Source: Mariniflexile gromovii (GTDB lineage Bacteria; Bacteroidota; Bacteroidia; Flavobacteriales; Flavobacteriaceae). Taken from it: a stretch of DNA of 64,000 nucleotides. Under the pieces are notes generated by a model. It searched no databases, was not told where the DNA came from, and saw nothing but the letters and a program-made list of their open reading frames with translations. This document shows positions 16,256 through 25,139 of this stretch, one piece after another. The number at the start of each line of letters is the position of its first letter. The stretch's first letter is position 1. The stretch lies in NCBI RefSeq assembly GCF_017814435.1, contig NZ_JAGJCB010000016.1:1-64000 (forward strand), written 5' to 3'. The position numbers and the translations under genes were made by a program.

Positions 16256-17866
16256 TTATTTAGTAATTTGATTTTCAATCTGTTGATTTTTTAACATTTG
16301 TTTTTTAAAATAGTATCTATTATTATTTTTTGTTTCTTCTACAATTTCGCAACTCAATTCACCTAATTCATATAGATTAATAATCGAGGTTAAAACTTCA
16401 ATTATTTTTAATTGTAGTTTTTTACTTTTAATTGTAGCTGGAACTCTAAAAATATAGTTATTACTTTCCCTATTTGTTGTTGTCATTGAACCATCTGAGC
16501 CAACATTAGTAAGTATTTCTGTTATACCTTCAGATTTAAATACCAAATAATTACTAAACACACTTAAAGTAAATTGTTTTACAAATTCTTTCGTTGATAT
16601 TTTTTCTCCTATTTGGGAGAAAAATATTTGACTTTCTTTTTCAATTTTCAAATCAATAAATGGATTTTTATTTTGTTTATATTTTAATGTAACATATGTA
16701 AATTGAATGTTTTTCAAAAGTTCCGATAACTTATTTTTTTTATTTAATTTGGGAATAATTTCATTTGATTCTATTTCAGACCTTAAAAATAATTCTTCAT
16801 TAAATATAAGATATTCAATAATTAATTTTTTAGAATTGGCATATTCCCAAAGATTATATAAAAACTGAGATGAATGGATTGCTCTTTTTTGAAAATCAGG
16901 ATACTCCTGCATATCTTGTAATTTTAAAAGTGCTTTTTCATCAGTTATTGTCATTTCAATAACTTTAAATCCTTGAGAGGTGATTGGTGAATAAAAGTCT
17001 ATTAATTTACTTTCCTCTCTAACATTAAATTTAGCACCAAATTTTTTTGTTGCCTTTTGGATTTTAGTTAAATTATCGAAACAAAAAATTGTTTCGCTAA
17101 TTCTCACAATTTTAAAAATTAATAAAATATGTTTTAGCGTTTTTTCTAAATCATCTTGTGAAACTTTGAACTCAATAAAGCTTCCGTTTTTTTTATATGA
17201 ACAATAAATTTGTCCATCTATAATTTGAGAATTATGATGATACGCAATATTTCTCCATTGATTTAGTCTAACTGTATGTGGATTAATAATCAAAAGGTCA
17301 TTTAGTTTTGATGTGTTAATTAACTCGTCAATAATCACTCCAAGATCTTTTAAATTAATATCATTTAAGTCATAAGATTTACGTTTCTGAATTCTACTTA
17401 AAGCAAGGATTAATTTAAAAAAAGGCTTTAAAATTCCTTCAATTGAAACTCCAATCATATTTAGCGTTTCAATTGCAAAATCTTCAATACATAAGTTTTT
17501 TAAATTATTTTGTGTGTTGTAAAGACTCCAATATCTAATAATGCTTTGCGATATTTCGGGCAACCAAAAAGTATATGCATCAATGGTTTCTTGTGGATTT
17601 ATTTTCTTCGCATCATTAAAAATATTCACAAATAAATCGACTTTTTCAACCGATTCAGGATTTTCTCCTTGTAAAAGAATAAAAGAAAACCAGTTATTTA
17701 TAAGGTGAGAAATAGCAAATTTTTTTAGATTTTTTTGGTTTTGAAAATATTTAGAAAATGATTCTATGATTTCCAATTTAACATCATCAGGTTCATAGCC
17801 GAATTCATAAAAGATTGACATTGGATTTCTATTTTCAAAATCTTTTATTTTATAATTTATATCCAT
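16256..17866 (-). CDS. Unknown protein with a HEPN-like RX4H motif, last gene of the paraMORC/methylase operon
   Basis: A 536 aa protein with no family I can name. It is largely helical in composition, Lys/Ile/Asn rich, with no signal peptide or membrane segment. Around residue 205 it reads VRLNQWRNIAYHHNSQ. R205-N-x-x-x-H210 fits the RX4-6H signature of HEPN RNase domains, which often serve as effectors in defence systems. It follows the methyltransferase gene by 50 bases in the same direction, so it is likely co-transcribed. The motif is visible; the RNase role is inference and needs structure-level comparison. Confidence 0.6.
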   Translation of the reverse strand: MDINYKIKDFENRNPMSIFYEFGYEPDDVKLEIIESFSKYFQNQKNLKKFAISHLINNWFSFILLQGENPESVEKVDLFVNIFNDAKKINPQETIDAYTFWLPEISQSIIRYWSLYNTQNNLKNLCIEDFAIETLNMIGVSIEGILKPFFKLILALSRIQKRKSYDLNDINLKDLGVIIDELINTSKLNDLLIINPHTVRLNQWRNIAYHHNSQIIDGQIYCSYKKNGSFIEFKVSQDDLEKTLKHILLIFKIVRISETIFCFDNLTKIQKATKKFGAKFNVREESKLIDFYSPITSQGFKVIEMTITDEKALLKLQDMQEYPDFQKRAIHSSQFLYNLWEYANSKKLIIEYLIFNEELFLRSEIESNEIIPKLNKKNKLSELLKNIQFTYVTLKYKQNKNPFIDLKIEKESQIFFSQIGEKISTKEFVKQFTLSVFSNYLVFKSEGITEILTNVGSDGSMTTTNRESNNYIFRVPATIKSKKLQLKIIEVLTSIINLYELGELSCEIVEETKNNNRYYFKKQMLKNQQIENQITK

Positions 17867-17916
17867 CGTTTAATAAATTAGAATTCGTTTTATGAAAATG
17901 ATGGCTTTTTAATACT

Positions 17917-19755
17917 CTACAACATAACATTGTATCTTTCTTCAAAGAAAGTATCCAAAACCTCTTTGTTGTCTTCATTAAGTATAAAATCAATTTCATT
18001 ATTTGTAAAATCACAAATTCCAAAATTGTTGATGTAATTCCCATTTAAAGAATAATAGTTGGAAGAGTAAGGCTTGCTTGTAGTCTTTATATAATACCAA
18101 AACAATCGAGATTCCATTATTTTTTTAATCAATAGCATTTCTTCTACTGAATGGCCTACAACAGCTTGACCATTGTAAAACAATAAATCATTATCATTAC
18201 TTAAAAGATAATTTGGAGTTTGATCAGAAAATTTAGGGAAAAACAATTTGTTGCCAACTTTCTCTAAAGATTGAGTTCTACCAAAAGCAAACCATTTTTC
18301 ATATTCGCCTTTTCCTTTATCTCTTTTAGCTAGTTCTTGTTTTTTTTTCTTCAGATATTTGTATGCTTCAGGATATACATCTTTCAAAAATTCTTCTTCT
18401 AAAGCTTTTGGTTTATTGCTATCATTATAAGGAAATAATACTTTTTCTCTTACACTATCAAAATCAATACTTCTACTCAGTTTGTTTGAGTTTAGAATAT
18501 CTTTACAGATTCCTTTTTCAATTGGATATAAATTACCATTTTGTAAATAAAAGAAATCATCATCTTCAGCAACAGGTTTAAAAATAAACAAATCATTTCT
18601 TAATGTTGCAATACCATGCCTTGTTTTATATACTTTACCAAAAGGATTTCCAACAGATTCTATACGAGTGATAATTTCATTGTTGTTTAAATTCCAACCT
18701 TTTTTTGCATCTAAATTATTAAAATTAACTCTACTAAATAAATTTCTATCATCAGGTAATTCTTTTGATTCCGATTTGTAGTATTCAACAAAATTTTGAG
18801 CTACTTTTTCTAAAAAACAAATACAAGTATAAGTGCTTTTGGATTTAAAGATTTGGTTTGTACCAAAATCAATAATTCTAATTGATGTTTGATTATCTAC
18901 AAAATACTTTCTTAAAGCTCTACCGTTTAAGCTTTTAAAAAATGTATTCATTGTTATATATCCAAGTATTCCGTTAGGTGCTAAATTTTCATATCCAATT
19001 TGAAAAAATGGAATATATAAATCAGGATTTCCTGTTGAGCATACTTCCCAAAGTTTTACATTTTCTTTGGCTTCAATATCAAGATTTCGAGCGGATACAT
19101 AGGGTGGATTTCCAACAATAATTTCGAACCCTTGAAAATCATCAATGACTTCTGACCAATTAAATATTAAAGTATCACCTTGATGAATATTAAATTGAAA
19201 TTGTTCAATATCTTCACCCTCTGATAAAGCTAAAAGGCTTAATAATAATTTACTTCGAGTAACTGAGTATTCTTGTATATCTAAACCAAAAATTTGATTT
19301 TGAAAAAGTGAAGCATATGTATTACCAGTTCTTTGTCTTAATTCTTTAGCAGCAGTATATAAGAATCCTGAACAACCACATGCTATATCTGCTATTTTTA
19401 TTGTTTGAAAATCTATATCTCTGTTTTTCAAAGTTTGATTAACAATGTAATTTCTAATATCATTAGGAGTATATATAGCGCCATTAATTATTCTATCTGA
19501 AGGAGAAATGACAAATTCAAATAATTCAATCATACTTTCTATGTCAAAAACATTTATTTCAGAATTAATAATTTCAACAAAATCAATTAGACTTTTTTGC
19601 TCATTAATTTGATTTTCATCAATTGAATATTCCAATAAAAATTGATTTTCTAATACTTGTAATTGATTAATTTTTAAAAAAGCAGACACTATAAGCCTAT
19701 CAACTTTAAAGGGTTGAGTTGAATAAGATTTTAAGTACCTGAAAATATTTCTCAT
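17917..19755 (-). CDS. Eco57I-type N6-adenine DNA methyltransferase
   Basis: Class I methyltransferase expected to modify adenine in DNA. The start MRNIFRYLKSY was chosen because its ATG overlaps the upstream stop as ATGA. It has an AdoMet motif (IADIACGCSGFLYTAA, about 121-136) and the catalytic IIVGNPPYVSA (NPPY at about 216-219). A long C-terminal half with HGIATLRNDLFIF and KPYSSNYYSLNG resembles the TaqI/Eco57I specificity region. There is no PD-(D/E)XK nuclease motif in the N-terminal 100 residues, so it looks like a methylase-only subunit. It works in an operon with a GHKL ATPase/kinase and a receiver protein. Confidence 0.88.
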   Translation of the reverse strand: MRNIFRYLKSYSTQPFKVDRLIVSAFLKINQLQVLENQFLLEYSIDENQINEQKSLIDFVEIINSEINVFDIESMIELFEFVISPSDRIINGAIYTPNDIRNYIVNQTLKNRDIDFQTIKIADIACGCSGFLYTAAKELRQRTGNTYASLFQNQIFGLDIQEYSVTRSKLLLSLLALSEGEDIEQFQFNIHQGDTLIFNWSEVIDDFQGFEIIVGNPPYVSARNLDIEAKENVKLWEVCSTGNPDLYIPFFQIGYENLAPNGILGYITMNTFFKSLNGRALRKYFVDNQTSIRIIDFGTNQIFKSKSTYTCICFLEKVAQNFVEYYKSESKELPDDRNLFSRVNFNNLDAKKGWNLNNNEIITRIESVGNPFGKVYKTRHGIATLRNDLFIFKPVAEDDDFFYLQNGNLYPIEKGICKDILNSNKLSRSIDFDSVREKVLFPYNDSNKPKALEEEFLKDVYPEAYKYLKKKKQELAKRDKGKGEYEKWFAFGRTQSLEKVGNKLFFPKFSDQTPNYLLSNDNDLLFYNGQAVVGHSVEEMLLIKKIMESRLFWYYIKTTSKPYSSNYYSLNGNYINNFGICDFTNNEIDFILNEDNKEVLDTFFEERYNVML

Positions 19756-20513
19756 ATTAATATTGGGCAAATTTGGTTAATTGGATTCCATAATATACTT
19801 GCTTCTTGAAAAGGTTTCCATTTATTAGCTATTGTATGAAAGTAAGGTTTCCAAAAAGCTTCCTGATACTTATGATTAAGTTTAACAAACTCTCTTTCTT
19901 CTTGTAATGATTCAAAAGCAATTGGATAGAAATTTGAAGTAAGTAAACCTATTCCTAATATAAAATCAATAGGTTTATGCATTATTCTAGGTGTATCAAT
20001 ATAGAATAAATCACCCAAATTTGGATTGCTTGATTTTGTTGGATTAAAATTATACTGTAAGTGGTAGATTGGATGTGGCTCTTTTGTGTTAAGATTTCCA
20101 ACATGTTTATCTATATGAAATCCAAAATGATAGGTTTTATCACCAACACCTTTAATCATTACATTATACCCTAATTCAATAAAAGGATCATTAAATGTTT
20201 CCCAATTTTCAATTTTAGCACGCAATCTCATATTCAAAATAACTTCGCCTTTTGTAATATCTTTTGGTTTTACATGATTAAGAGTGTCTAAAGGAATTTT
20301 GAAATCATTGATATCATATCCCCAAACATTTTCATCGGTAGAGCCGTCTTTTAATGTTGGAATAAATTCCTTATTTTGAAGTTGAGAAATTACAGTTTCT
20401 AAAACAGAAGTGGTTACATCACCACCAACTACTCTTGATAATAATTGACTTAATTGTCTTAAATCTTTGGCTCTTTCATTTCTGAAACTCATATTTTTAC
20501 TACTTACAGCCAT
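19752..20513 (-). CDS. Conserved unknown protein of the paraMORC/methylase operon
   Basis: A 253 aa soluble protein. I do not recognise a family. Visible blocks are PIYHLQYNFNP, LFYIDTPRIMHKPIDFILGI and LTSNFYPIAFESLQEEREF. The HLQY...DTPR.HKP.D..LGI pattern resembles an accessory protein seen beside Hsp90-like ATPases in defence loci, as far as I recall. Its stop overlaps the methylase start (ATGA) and it begins 3 bases after the receiver-protein gene, so its production is coupled to both. Confidence 0.65.
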   Translation of the reverse strand: MAVSSKNMSFRNERAKDLRQLSQLLSRVVGGDVTTSVLETVISQLQNKEFIPTLKDGSTDENVWGYDINDFKIPLDTLNHVKPKDITKGEVILNMRLRAKIENWETFNDPFIELGYNVMIKGVGDKTYHFGFHIDKHVGNLNTKEPHPIYHLQYNFNPTKSSNPNLGDLFYIDTPRIMHKPIDFILGIGLLTSNFYPIAFESLQEEREFVKLNHKYQEAFWKPYFHTIANKWKPFQEASILWNPINQICPILI

Positions 20514-20516
20514 ATC

Positions 20517-21623
20517 TTATAAGTTTCTTTTATATTCTTCAATTCTTTCAATTTCTGAATAATGTGGCTCAATGCCTTTATCGGCTCCAAGTCTTTCTAA
20601 AATTGCATAAAGTGAAATATATTTCGATTCTTGCCATGCTTTTAATTCATGTGATAATTTTACTTTAAAGCCCTCCAATGGATCTAAAGGACATTTAGTA
20701 GCTTCACAGATTGTCCAAAATTCACTACTAGTATTTAACTTTAATGGTTTAGCGGCAATAATTCCTTCAATAGCGAAAACCTCTTTTAAGATAGCAACTC
20801 TTTCCTCAGCTTTTAAAAAAGAAAAATTTTTTCCTGAAATTTCTTTTAATTTTGTATTTAATAAATCTGCCCACCATCTATTCCAACCATTTGAAAATAC
20901 CCCATTAAATTTACAATCTTCAAATTTTGATAGTAGTTCTCTCCAATGTTCTCCACTTGCTTCAATATTAATACCTAGTCTAGCAGCTAAAATTGTTTCC
21001 TTTATTAAAGGGTTAGTTGAGTGAAAAAGTGTTTTTACGGTGAAATGTGCAAAATCATATGGTACAACTATATCTTGATTATAAAAACGCTCAAATATCC
21101 TCTGGTCTAAATTTTTCAAATCATTTCTTTGGAATATTTTATTCAGAGAGTTTGCATCAAAAGGTAATTCTTTATATCCTTCTGCTAATGCTTTTAATTT
21201 TCTAGAAAACCTTTCATAGTTAGGACTTTCTGATTTTCTAAAAGTATAGTCAAATAAATCATGACTTGTTTTATCTGATTTATAAGTTTCTTTAATTTTA
21301 TCTAATGTTGAACACAAAATAATTGGAAAAGATTTTAACTCATTCCTTGCACAAACTGATCTCAGCTCTGAGCTTATAGAAATAGCACTATATTCTAATT
21401 GATTTGGACCTTCACCATCTAATCTTAAATCGATTAATAATCCATCATAATTCTCATTTGTTATTTTACTTTTTATTAATGATTCTAATATAGAAAAACT
21501 CAACCCCTTTTCAATAGAAAGTTGATGTACTTCTATTAAACCAGTATCGTTAAAACCATTTATTAATGATGTTATTGAACCATCATTCTCGTCATCGATG
21601 TATATATATTTAGGTCTTGACAT
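20517..21623 (-). CDS. Receiver-domain protein with a long unknown C-terminal region
   Basis: A response-regulator-like protein of 368 aa. Residues 1-140 keep the receiver signature: acidic cluster D10-D11-E12, phosphoacceptor D65 in GLLIDLRLDG, the switch residue region ILCST (about 102-106), and a conserved Lys in FRKSE (K130). No DNA-binding domain follows. Residues 150-368 form an unknown domain (NGWNRWWADLL, EFWTICEATKCPLDPLEG). The gene lies just downstream of the ATPase/kinase, which is the likely phosphodonor. The output is probably protein-protein signalling rather than transcription (inference). Confidence 0.78.
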   Translation of the reverse strand: MSRPKYIYIDDENDGSITSLINGFNDTGLIEVHQLSIEKGLSFSILESLIKSKITNENYDGLLIDLRLDGEGPNQLEYSAISISSELRSVCARNELKSFPIILCSTLDKIKETYKSDKTSHDLFDYTFRKSESPNYERFSRKLKALAEGYKELPFDANSLNKIFQRNDLKNLDQRIFERFYNQDIVVPYDFAHFTVKTLFHSTNPLIKETILAARLGINIEASGEHWRELLSKFEDCKFNGVFSNGWNRWWADLLNTKLKEISGKNFSFLKAEERVAILKEVFAIEGIIAAKPLKLNTSSEFWTICEATKCPLDPLEGFKVKLSHELKAWQESKYISLYAILERLGADKGIEPHYSEIERIEEYKRNL

Positions 21624-21634
21624 AAGTTATTATT

Positions 21635-23935
21635 TTATTTTTTTGGTATTTCAATTCTTATTGTTGTATTAAAACCATCTGTAGGAGTTGATACATATAT
21701 TTCTCCATTGTAGAACTCAATTATATCTCTTATAATTTTAAGTCCTAAACCTGTTCCTGTAAGCGCTGTTGCATCATCCGCAGTATGATTAGAGACAGTT
21801 GATGTAGTGTAGAAAGCATTGAAAATATTTTCTTCATTTTCTTTAGGAATTCCATCACCGTTATCAGAAAACTCTAGGTAAACAATATTATCTTCTTTAC
21901 CACATTTAATAAAAATTTCACCGTCAGATTTACTTCTTTTTATAGCTTTTTTTGAATTAGTATATAAATTAAATAATATAGATGCCCATTCAGAAGGATG
22001 CATTGGAACTGTGAACAAGTCATATCCTTCGTATTTGGTTGGTAGCATTTTTATTGATGCTCTTTTCAAATCATTTGTAATAACTGACTCAAAATTTCTA
22101 ACCACATCTCTCAGTTCTATTGGCTCCAATTCTCTATGGACATTTCTTGAAATCGTTTTATCGAAATAGGAGGTATAAGCACTAAACGATTTTACATTAG
22201 TTTCTAATAATTCAGTCCTTTCGTAAACGTCTTTATAATCCTTAACTGCATTTTTAAGAAAACTGATATCTGCATCAAAACCTGGTAAAAAACGTTGTAC
22301 TTCATGCACAAATTCTCCAATTACTAATCCTAGTCCAGCAAGAATTCGAAGCATATTAATTTCATCAATCAGTTCCTGATTTTTTATTTTTTCTTCTTCT
22401 CTAGCTTGTTTTAAATTCGAGATAATTTGATTAGCTTTTTCATTCGCACCTTTACCTAAAGGTAGTTGATGAGAGTTATCATTGTTTGTTTCAGTTTCTT
22501 TAAATAATTCTTCTATTTTCTCAATAGCACTATCAACTTTTTCAGTAGGATTTTCTTTTTTGAAACCTTTTTGAGAAGCAGTAGCTTTTCGACCTCTCAA
22601 TTCAGAAACTTTTATAACCGCACTTGTTATAGAACGATATACAAAGCTTACTAATTCATTTAAATATTCATTTTCAATTAAACCTTCTCTACTTGATGTT
22701 TCTTCGAAATTTCCAGATTTATCCTCAAGTTCAACAAAGCCGAAAAAGCTTCTATTCATATGAGGCCCTAATACAATACTTCTGTTATTTGATTGATCTA
22801 ACCCTAACCAATCATCACCTTGCTCTCCATAAGGTAAAACACGAAAACCATTTCTATATAATTTAATTCCTCCTTTTTCATAACTTAAATCTCGTATAAA
22901 AGTAAAATTACCTGGTGAAAATAAAGAACCTTCATATATAAAGTAATATGCTTTAAAATGGACACCTTTTATTAACAGAAAAGGAGTAGTTGTATCGTCT
23001 TTATCCTTATCATTATTTCCTATAAGGAAAATTTCTTCTGGAAAATTAAGTTTGTCACTTTTTAATGACCAACAACCTTGACCGTCATTTAAAACATAAC
23101 CTTCTATTTCTGCTAATGCATGCTGAAAAATTGCTTTTTCTTCGTCTACAATTGCAATTAATTCTCCTTTTTCTCTTCGGTAATAATTACTCTTAAATCC
23201 TTCGTCAATAGAGTTTTCTTTCTCTTCTTCTTTCTTTTTTGAAAGCGGGAAGGGTTGTAATAATTCAGAGGTATAACGGTATACTCTCTTAATCATAGTA
23301 TCAGACCATCCTTCTCGAAGTCCTTCGATTATTAGTGATGTACCACTATCTTTAGTTTTTGGAATAAATTCAATTGAATTAGAAATAGATAGTAAATCCT
23401 TATCTGTTGCAAAATCATCCCAATTAACGACTACTTTTAAAGCTTCTGAAGATTGAGTGGTTTGAGTAATAATTATTAATTTATCCCCTAAACGTTGAGT
23501 AGCAAATCGACCAATTCCTTTTTTACCTGCTTTTTGACGTTTATACTTTTCAGAAACTGGATTGTGTATTTTATCAGAAGATGATAATCTCATAAAACCG
23601 TTAACTAATTGCTCACGGTTCATACCATGACCATTGTCCTCAATCGTTAAAACACCACCTTTATTCCATGCATTTTCAAAAATCAAATTTACTTCGGTAG
23701 CATCTGCATCATAAGCATTTTTAATAAGCTCAGAAACAGCTGTTTCTTGTTTTCCAACAAGTTCTTTTCCTAATCTATTAATGATTCCAGCATCTACCGA
23801 AAACCTTACAGTAGATTCATCTAAACTTGCTATTTCGTTAGATAAAGAAATAATTAAATTGTTATTTGAATCCTCTTTTAAGATTTCTTCAGATAACTTC
23901 TTCTTTAATTCTAAAATTTTATTTGAATTATCCAT
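21635..23935 (-). CDS. MORC/Hsp90-like GHKL ATPase fused to a histidine kinase (paraMORC-type)
   Basis: A 766 aa protein with two GHKL ATP-binding modules. The N-terminal one is of the MutL/Hsp90/MORC kind: ELIKNAYDADA (69-79), IEDNGHGM (98-105), GKKGIGRFA (137-145). An S5-like middle domain follows with LYRNGFRVLPYG and DDWLGLD. A coiled segment leads to IGEFVHEVQ, in which H543 could be a phosphoacceptor. A typical kinase ATPase comes last: NLYTNSKKAI, DNGDG (690-694), TGTGLGL (725-731). Such ATPases are described in restriction-like operons as paraMORCs. It shares a TAATG junction with the XRE gene upstream. Confidence 0.85.
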   Translation of the reverse strand: MDNSNKILELKKKLSEEILKEDSNNNLIISLSNEIASLDESTVRFSVDAGIINRLGKELVGKQETAVSELIKNAYDADATEVNLIFENAWNKGGVLTIEDNGHGMNREQLVNGFMRLSSSDKIHNPVSEKYKRQKAGKKGIGRFATQRLGDKLIIITQTTQSSEALKVVVNWDDFATDKDLLSISNSIEFIPKTKDSGTSLIIEGLREGWSDTMIKRVYRYTSELLQPFPLSKKKEEEKENSIDEGFKSNYYRREKGELIAIVDEEKAIFQHALAEIEGYVLNDGQGCWSLKSDKLNFPEEIFLIGNNDKDKDDTTTPFLLIKGVHFKAYYFIYEGSLFSPGNFTFIRDLSYEKGGIKLYRNGFRVLPYGEQGDDWLGLDQSNNRSIVLGPHMNRSFFGFVELEDKSGNFEETSSREGLIENEYLNELVSFVYRSITSAVIKVSELRGRKATASQKGFKKENPTEKVDSAIEKIEELFKETETNNDNSHQLPLGKGANEKANQIISNLKQAREEEKIKNQELIDEINMLRILAGLGLVIGEFVHEVQRFLPGFDADISFLKNAVKDYKDVYERTELLETNVKSFSAYTSYFDKTISRNVHRELEPIELRDVVRNFESVITNDLKRASIKMLPTKYEGYDLFTVPMHPSEWASILFNLYTNSKKAIKRSKSDGEIFIKCGKEDNIVYLEFSDNGDGIPKENEENIFNAFYTTSTVSNHTADDATALTGTGLGLKIIRDIIEFYNGEIYVSTPTDGFNTTIRIEIPKK

Positions 23936-24147
23936 TAATTAGATTCATTGTTATTTATTAAATCAGAAGGGTAAACTCCTAGTATTTGTGCTATCTCTAC
24001 TAATGTTTTCAAACTTGGTTGAACATCATTGGTACACCATCTTGAGATAGTAGCTTCATTTTTACCTAATTTTTCAGCTAACCACTTACTAGTTAAGTTC
24101 TTTTCTACTAATACTACTTTTAACCGATTAATTGCTTTTTTGCTCAT
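23935..24147 (-). CDS. XRE-family regulator, C-protein-like
   Basis: A 70 aa Cro/C1-type protein (LTSKWLAEKLGKNEATISRWCTNDVQPSLKTLVEIAQILG). It is the first gene of the operon; its stop and the next start overlap as TAATG. A perfect 7-3-7 palindrome sits 4 bases in front of its start and overlaps the -7 box. Size, position and operator fit controller proteins of restriction-modification systems, which delay or limit expression. Autoregulation is inferred. Confidence 0.85.
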   Translation of the reverse strand: MSKKAINRLKVVLVEKNLTSKWLAEKLGKNEATISRWCTNDVQPSLKTLVEIAQILGVYPSDLINNNESN

Positions 24148-24151
24148 ATTC

Positions 24152-24172
24152 TTTGCATGATATGCAAATGTA
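24152..24172 (-). promoter_or_regulatory. Promoter and palindromic operator of the paraMORC/methylase operon
   Basis: On the minus strand TACATTTG (a perfect TAnnTTTG -7 box) overlaps TTTGCATATCATGCAAA, a 7 bp inverted repeat with a 3-base centre (24152-24168). A repressor bound here would block transcription start. Confidence 0.7.
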
Positions 24173-24297
24173 TTGAATTTAATTACAATTTTGGAGTCTC
24201 AAAGTTCGCAACATTAAATTTCTAACAGATAACTCAAAACATCTTTTTTATTCCTCCATATTATATAGTTTTAAAAATTGGATATTAATTAAACTTT

Positions 24298-24320
24298 GGC
24301 AGTAAATTATATTTACTGCC
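24298..24320. terminator. Hairpin GGCAGTAAAT / ATTTACTGCC
   Basis: A 10 bp perfect stem with a TAT loop, just past the stop of the 209 aa gene to its right and upstream of the XRE operon. It probably ends that gene's transcript. It lacks a long T tract. Confidence 0.55.
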
Positions 24321-24325
24321 GAAAC

Positions 24326-24955
24326 TTAATTGTAATTAACAGTGTCGATGTAAAGCTGCAATTCATATAATTCAATCAGTGTTTCGGTTTGTTTTGGCAT
24401 TCTTGCTAATTGTACAAAGTTGATGTTTTGGTATAGTGATTTTTCTCCTAGTAAGTCTTGAAGTATGATGTATATGGCTTGTAGTAGTATTTTAGTATTG
24501 CAATGAATGTTATAGTTTTTTAAGTAAATTATGATGTCAAGTTTTTTGATTTTGTCATCGTAATTCAGTGGTAAGAATTTGATTTCGCTGGTTTTGATTG
24601 TTATTTCTGGGAATATATACTGGTCATCTAATCCATCGATTATTTTATCTATGTTTTCTGTTGGTTGAATAAATGCTGTGAATTTCCAATGTTTTAGTTG
24701 TGGAGCATTGTTGATTAAATCGGTTACTTTGATGAAGTATTCCGGATTACCGTTTGCCGTAATGATTAGCTCTGTTGTTTGGGTTGCTTTTTTTGGGAAA
24801 ACTATCATAAAATCTAATGCTTTGCAGTAATAACCTAATCGTTTGTTTAACAAATAGCAGATTTGTTTTTGTTTTATTGGCGTTTCGTTGATGAGGTTTT
24901 TTATGGTTTGGTTGTTGTCTTGGAACCAGTTCCAGAAGGTGTTTATTTTTCTCAT
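24326..24955 (-). CDS. Conserved 209 aa protein of unknown function
   Basis: An unrecognised soluble protein. It starts MRKINTFWNWFQDNNQTIKN, which resembles the opening of small Bacteroidota proteins that begin with a Trp-rich helix. It continues with a beta-rich body (MIVFPKKATQTTELIITANG, LKHWKFTAFIQP). There is no signal peptide, membrane span or known catalytic motif. It stands alone between the operon and repeat-rich DNA. An immunity-protein-like or regulatory role is possible but unsupported. Confidence 0.6.
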   Translation of the reverse strand: MRKINTFWNWFQDNNQTIKNLINETPIKQKQICYLLNKRLGYYCKALDFMIVFPKKATQTTELIITANGNPEYFIKVTDLINNAPQLKHWKFTAFIQPTENIDKIIDGLDDQYIFPEITIKTSEIKFLPLNYDDKIKKLDIIIYLKNYNIHCNTKILLQAIYIILQDLLGEKSLYQNINFVQLARMPKQTETLIELYELQLYIDTVNYN

Positions 24956-24967
24956 GTGTTTATTAGT

Positions 24968-25103
24968 TGATGCGTTGATTTGTTTATTCGTTTATAGTAA
25001 AATAGCACTTCGACAGGCTCAGTGTGACATTATTGTTGATGCGTTTATTTGTTTATATGTTTATTTGTTTAGAGTAAAGTACTTCGACAAGCTCAGTATG
25101 ACA
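24968..25103. repeat. Two tandem repeat units, each ending in a dispersed repeat
   Basis: Both units contain GATGCGTTgATTTGTTTAT-like sequence, a TTTATAGTAAA / TTTAGAGTAAA segment, and an ACTTCGACA-GCTCAGT copy (25007-25029 and 25081-25103). The second unit has an extra TTTGTTTATATG stretch. Confidence 0.65.
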
Positions 25104-25139
25104 ATGAGATGAGATTGCTTCGTTCCTCGCAATGACTGA

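Noticed and set aside
17917-19755. BREX PglX or type I HsdM as identity of the methyltransferase
   Set aside because: The length, the C-terminal region and the lack of brx or hsd partners fit a TaqI/Eco57I-like enzyme better.
16256-24147. Assignment of the operon to Detocs
   Set aside because: Detocs sensor kinases do not carry a MORC-like ATPase, and its operons have no adenine methyltransferase; only the kinase/receiver idea is shared.
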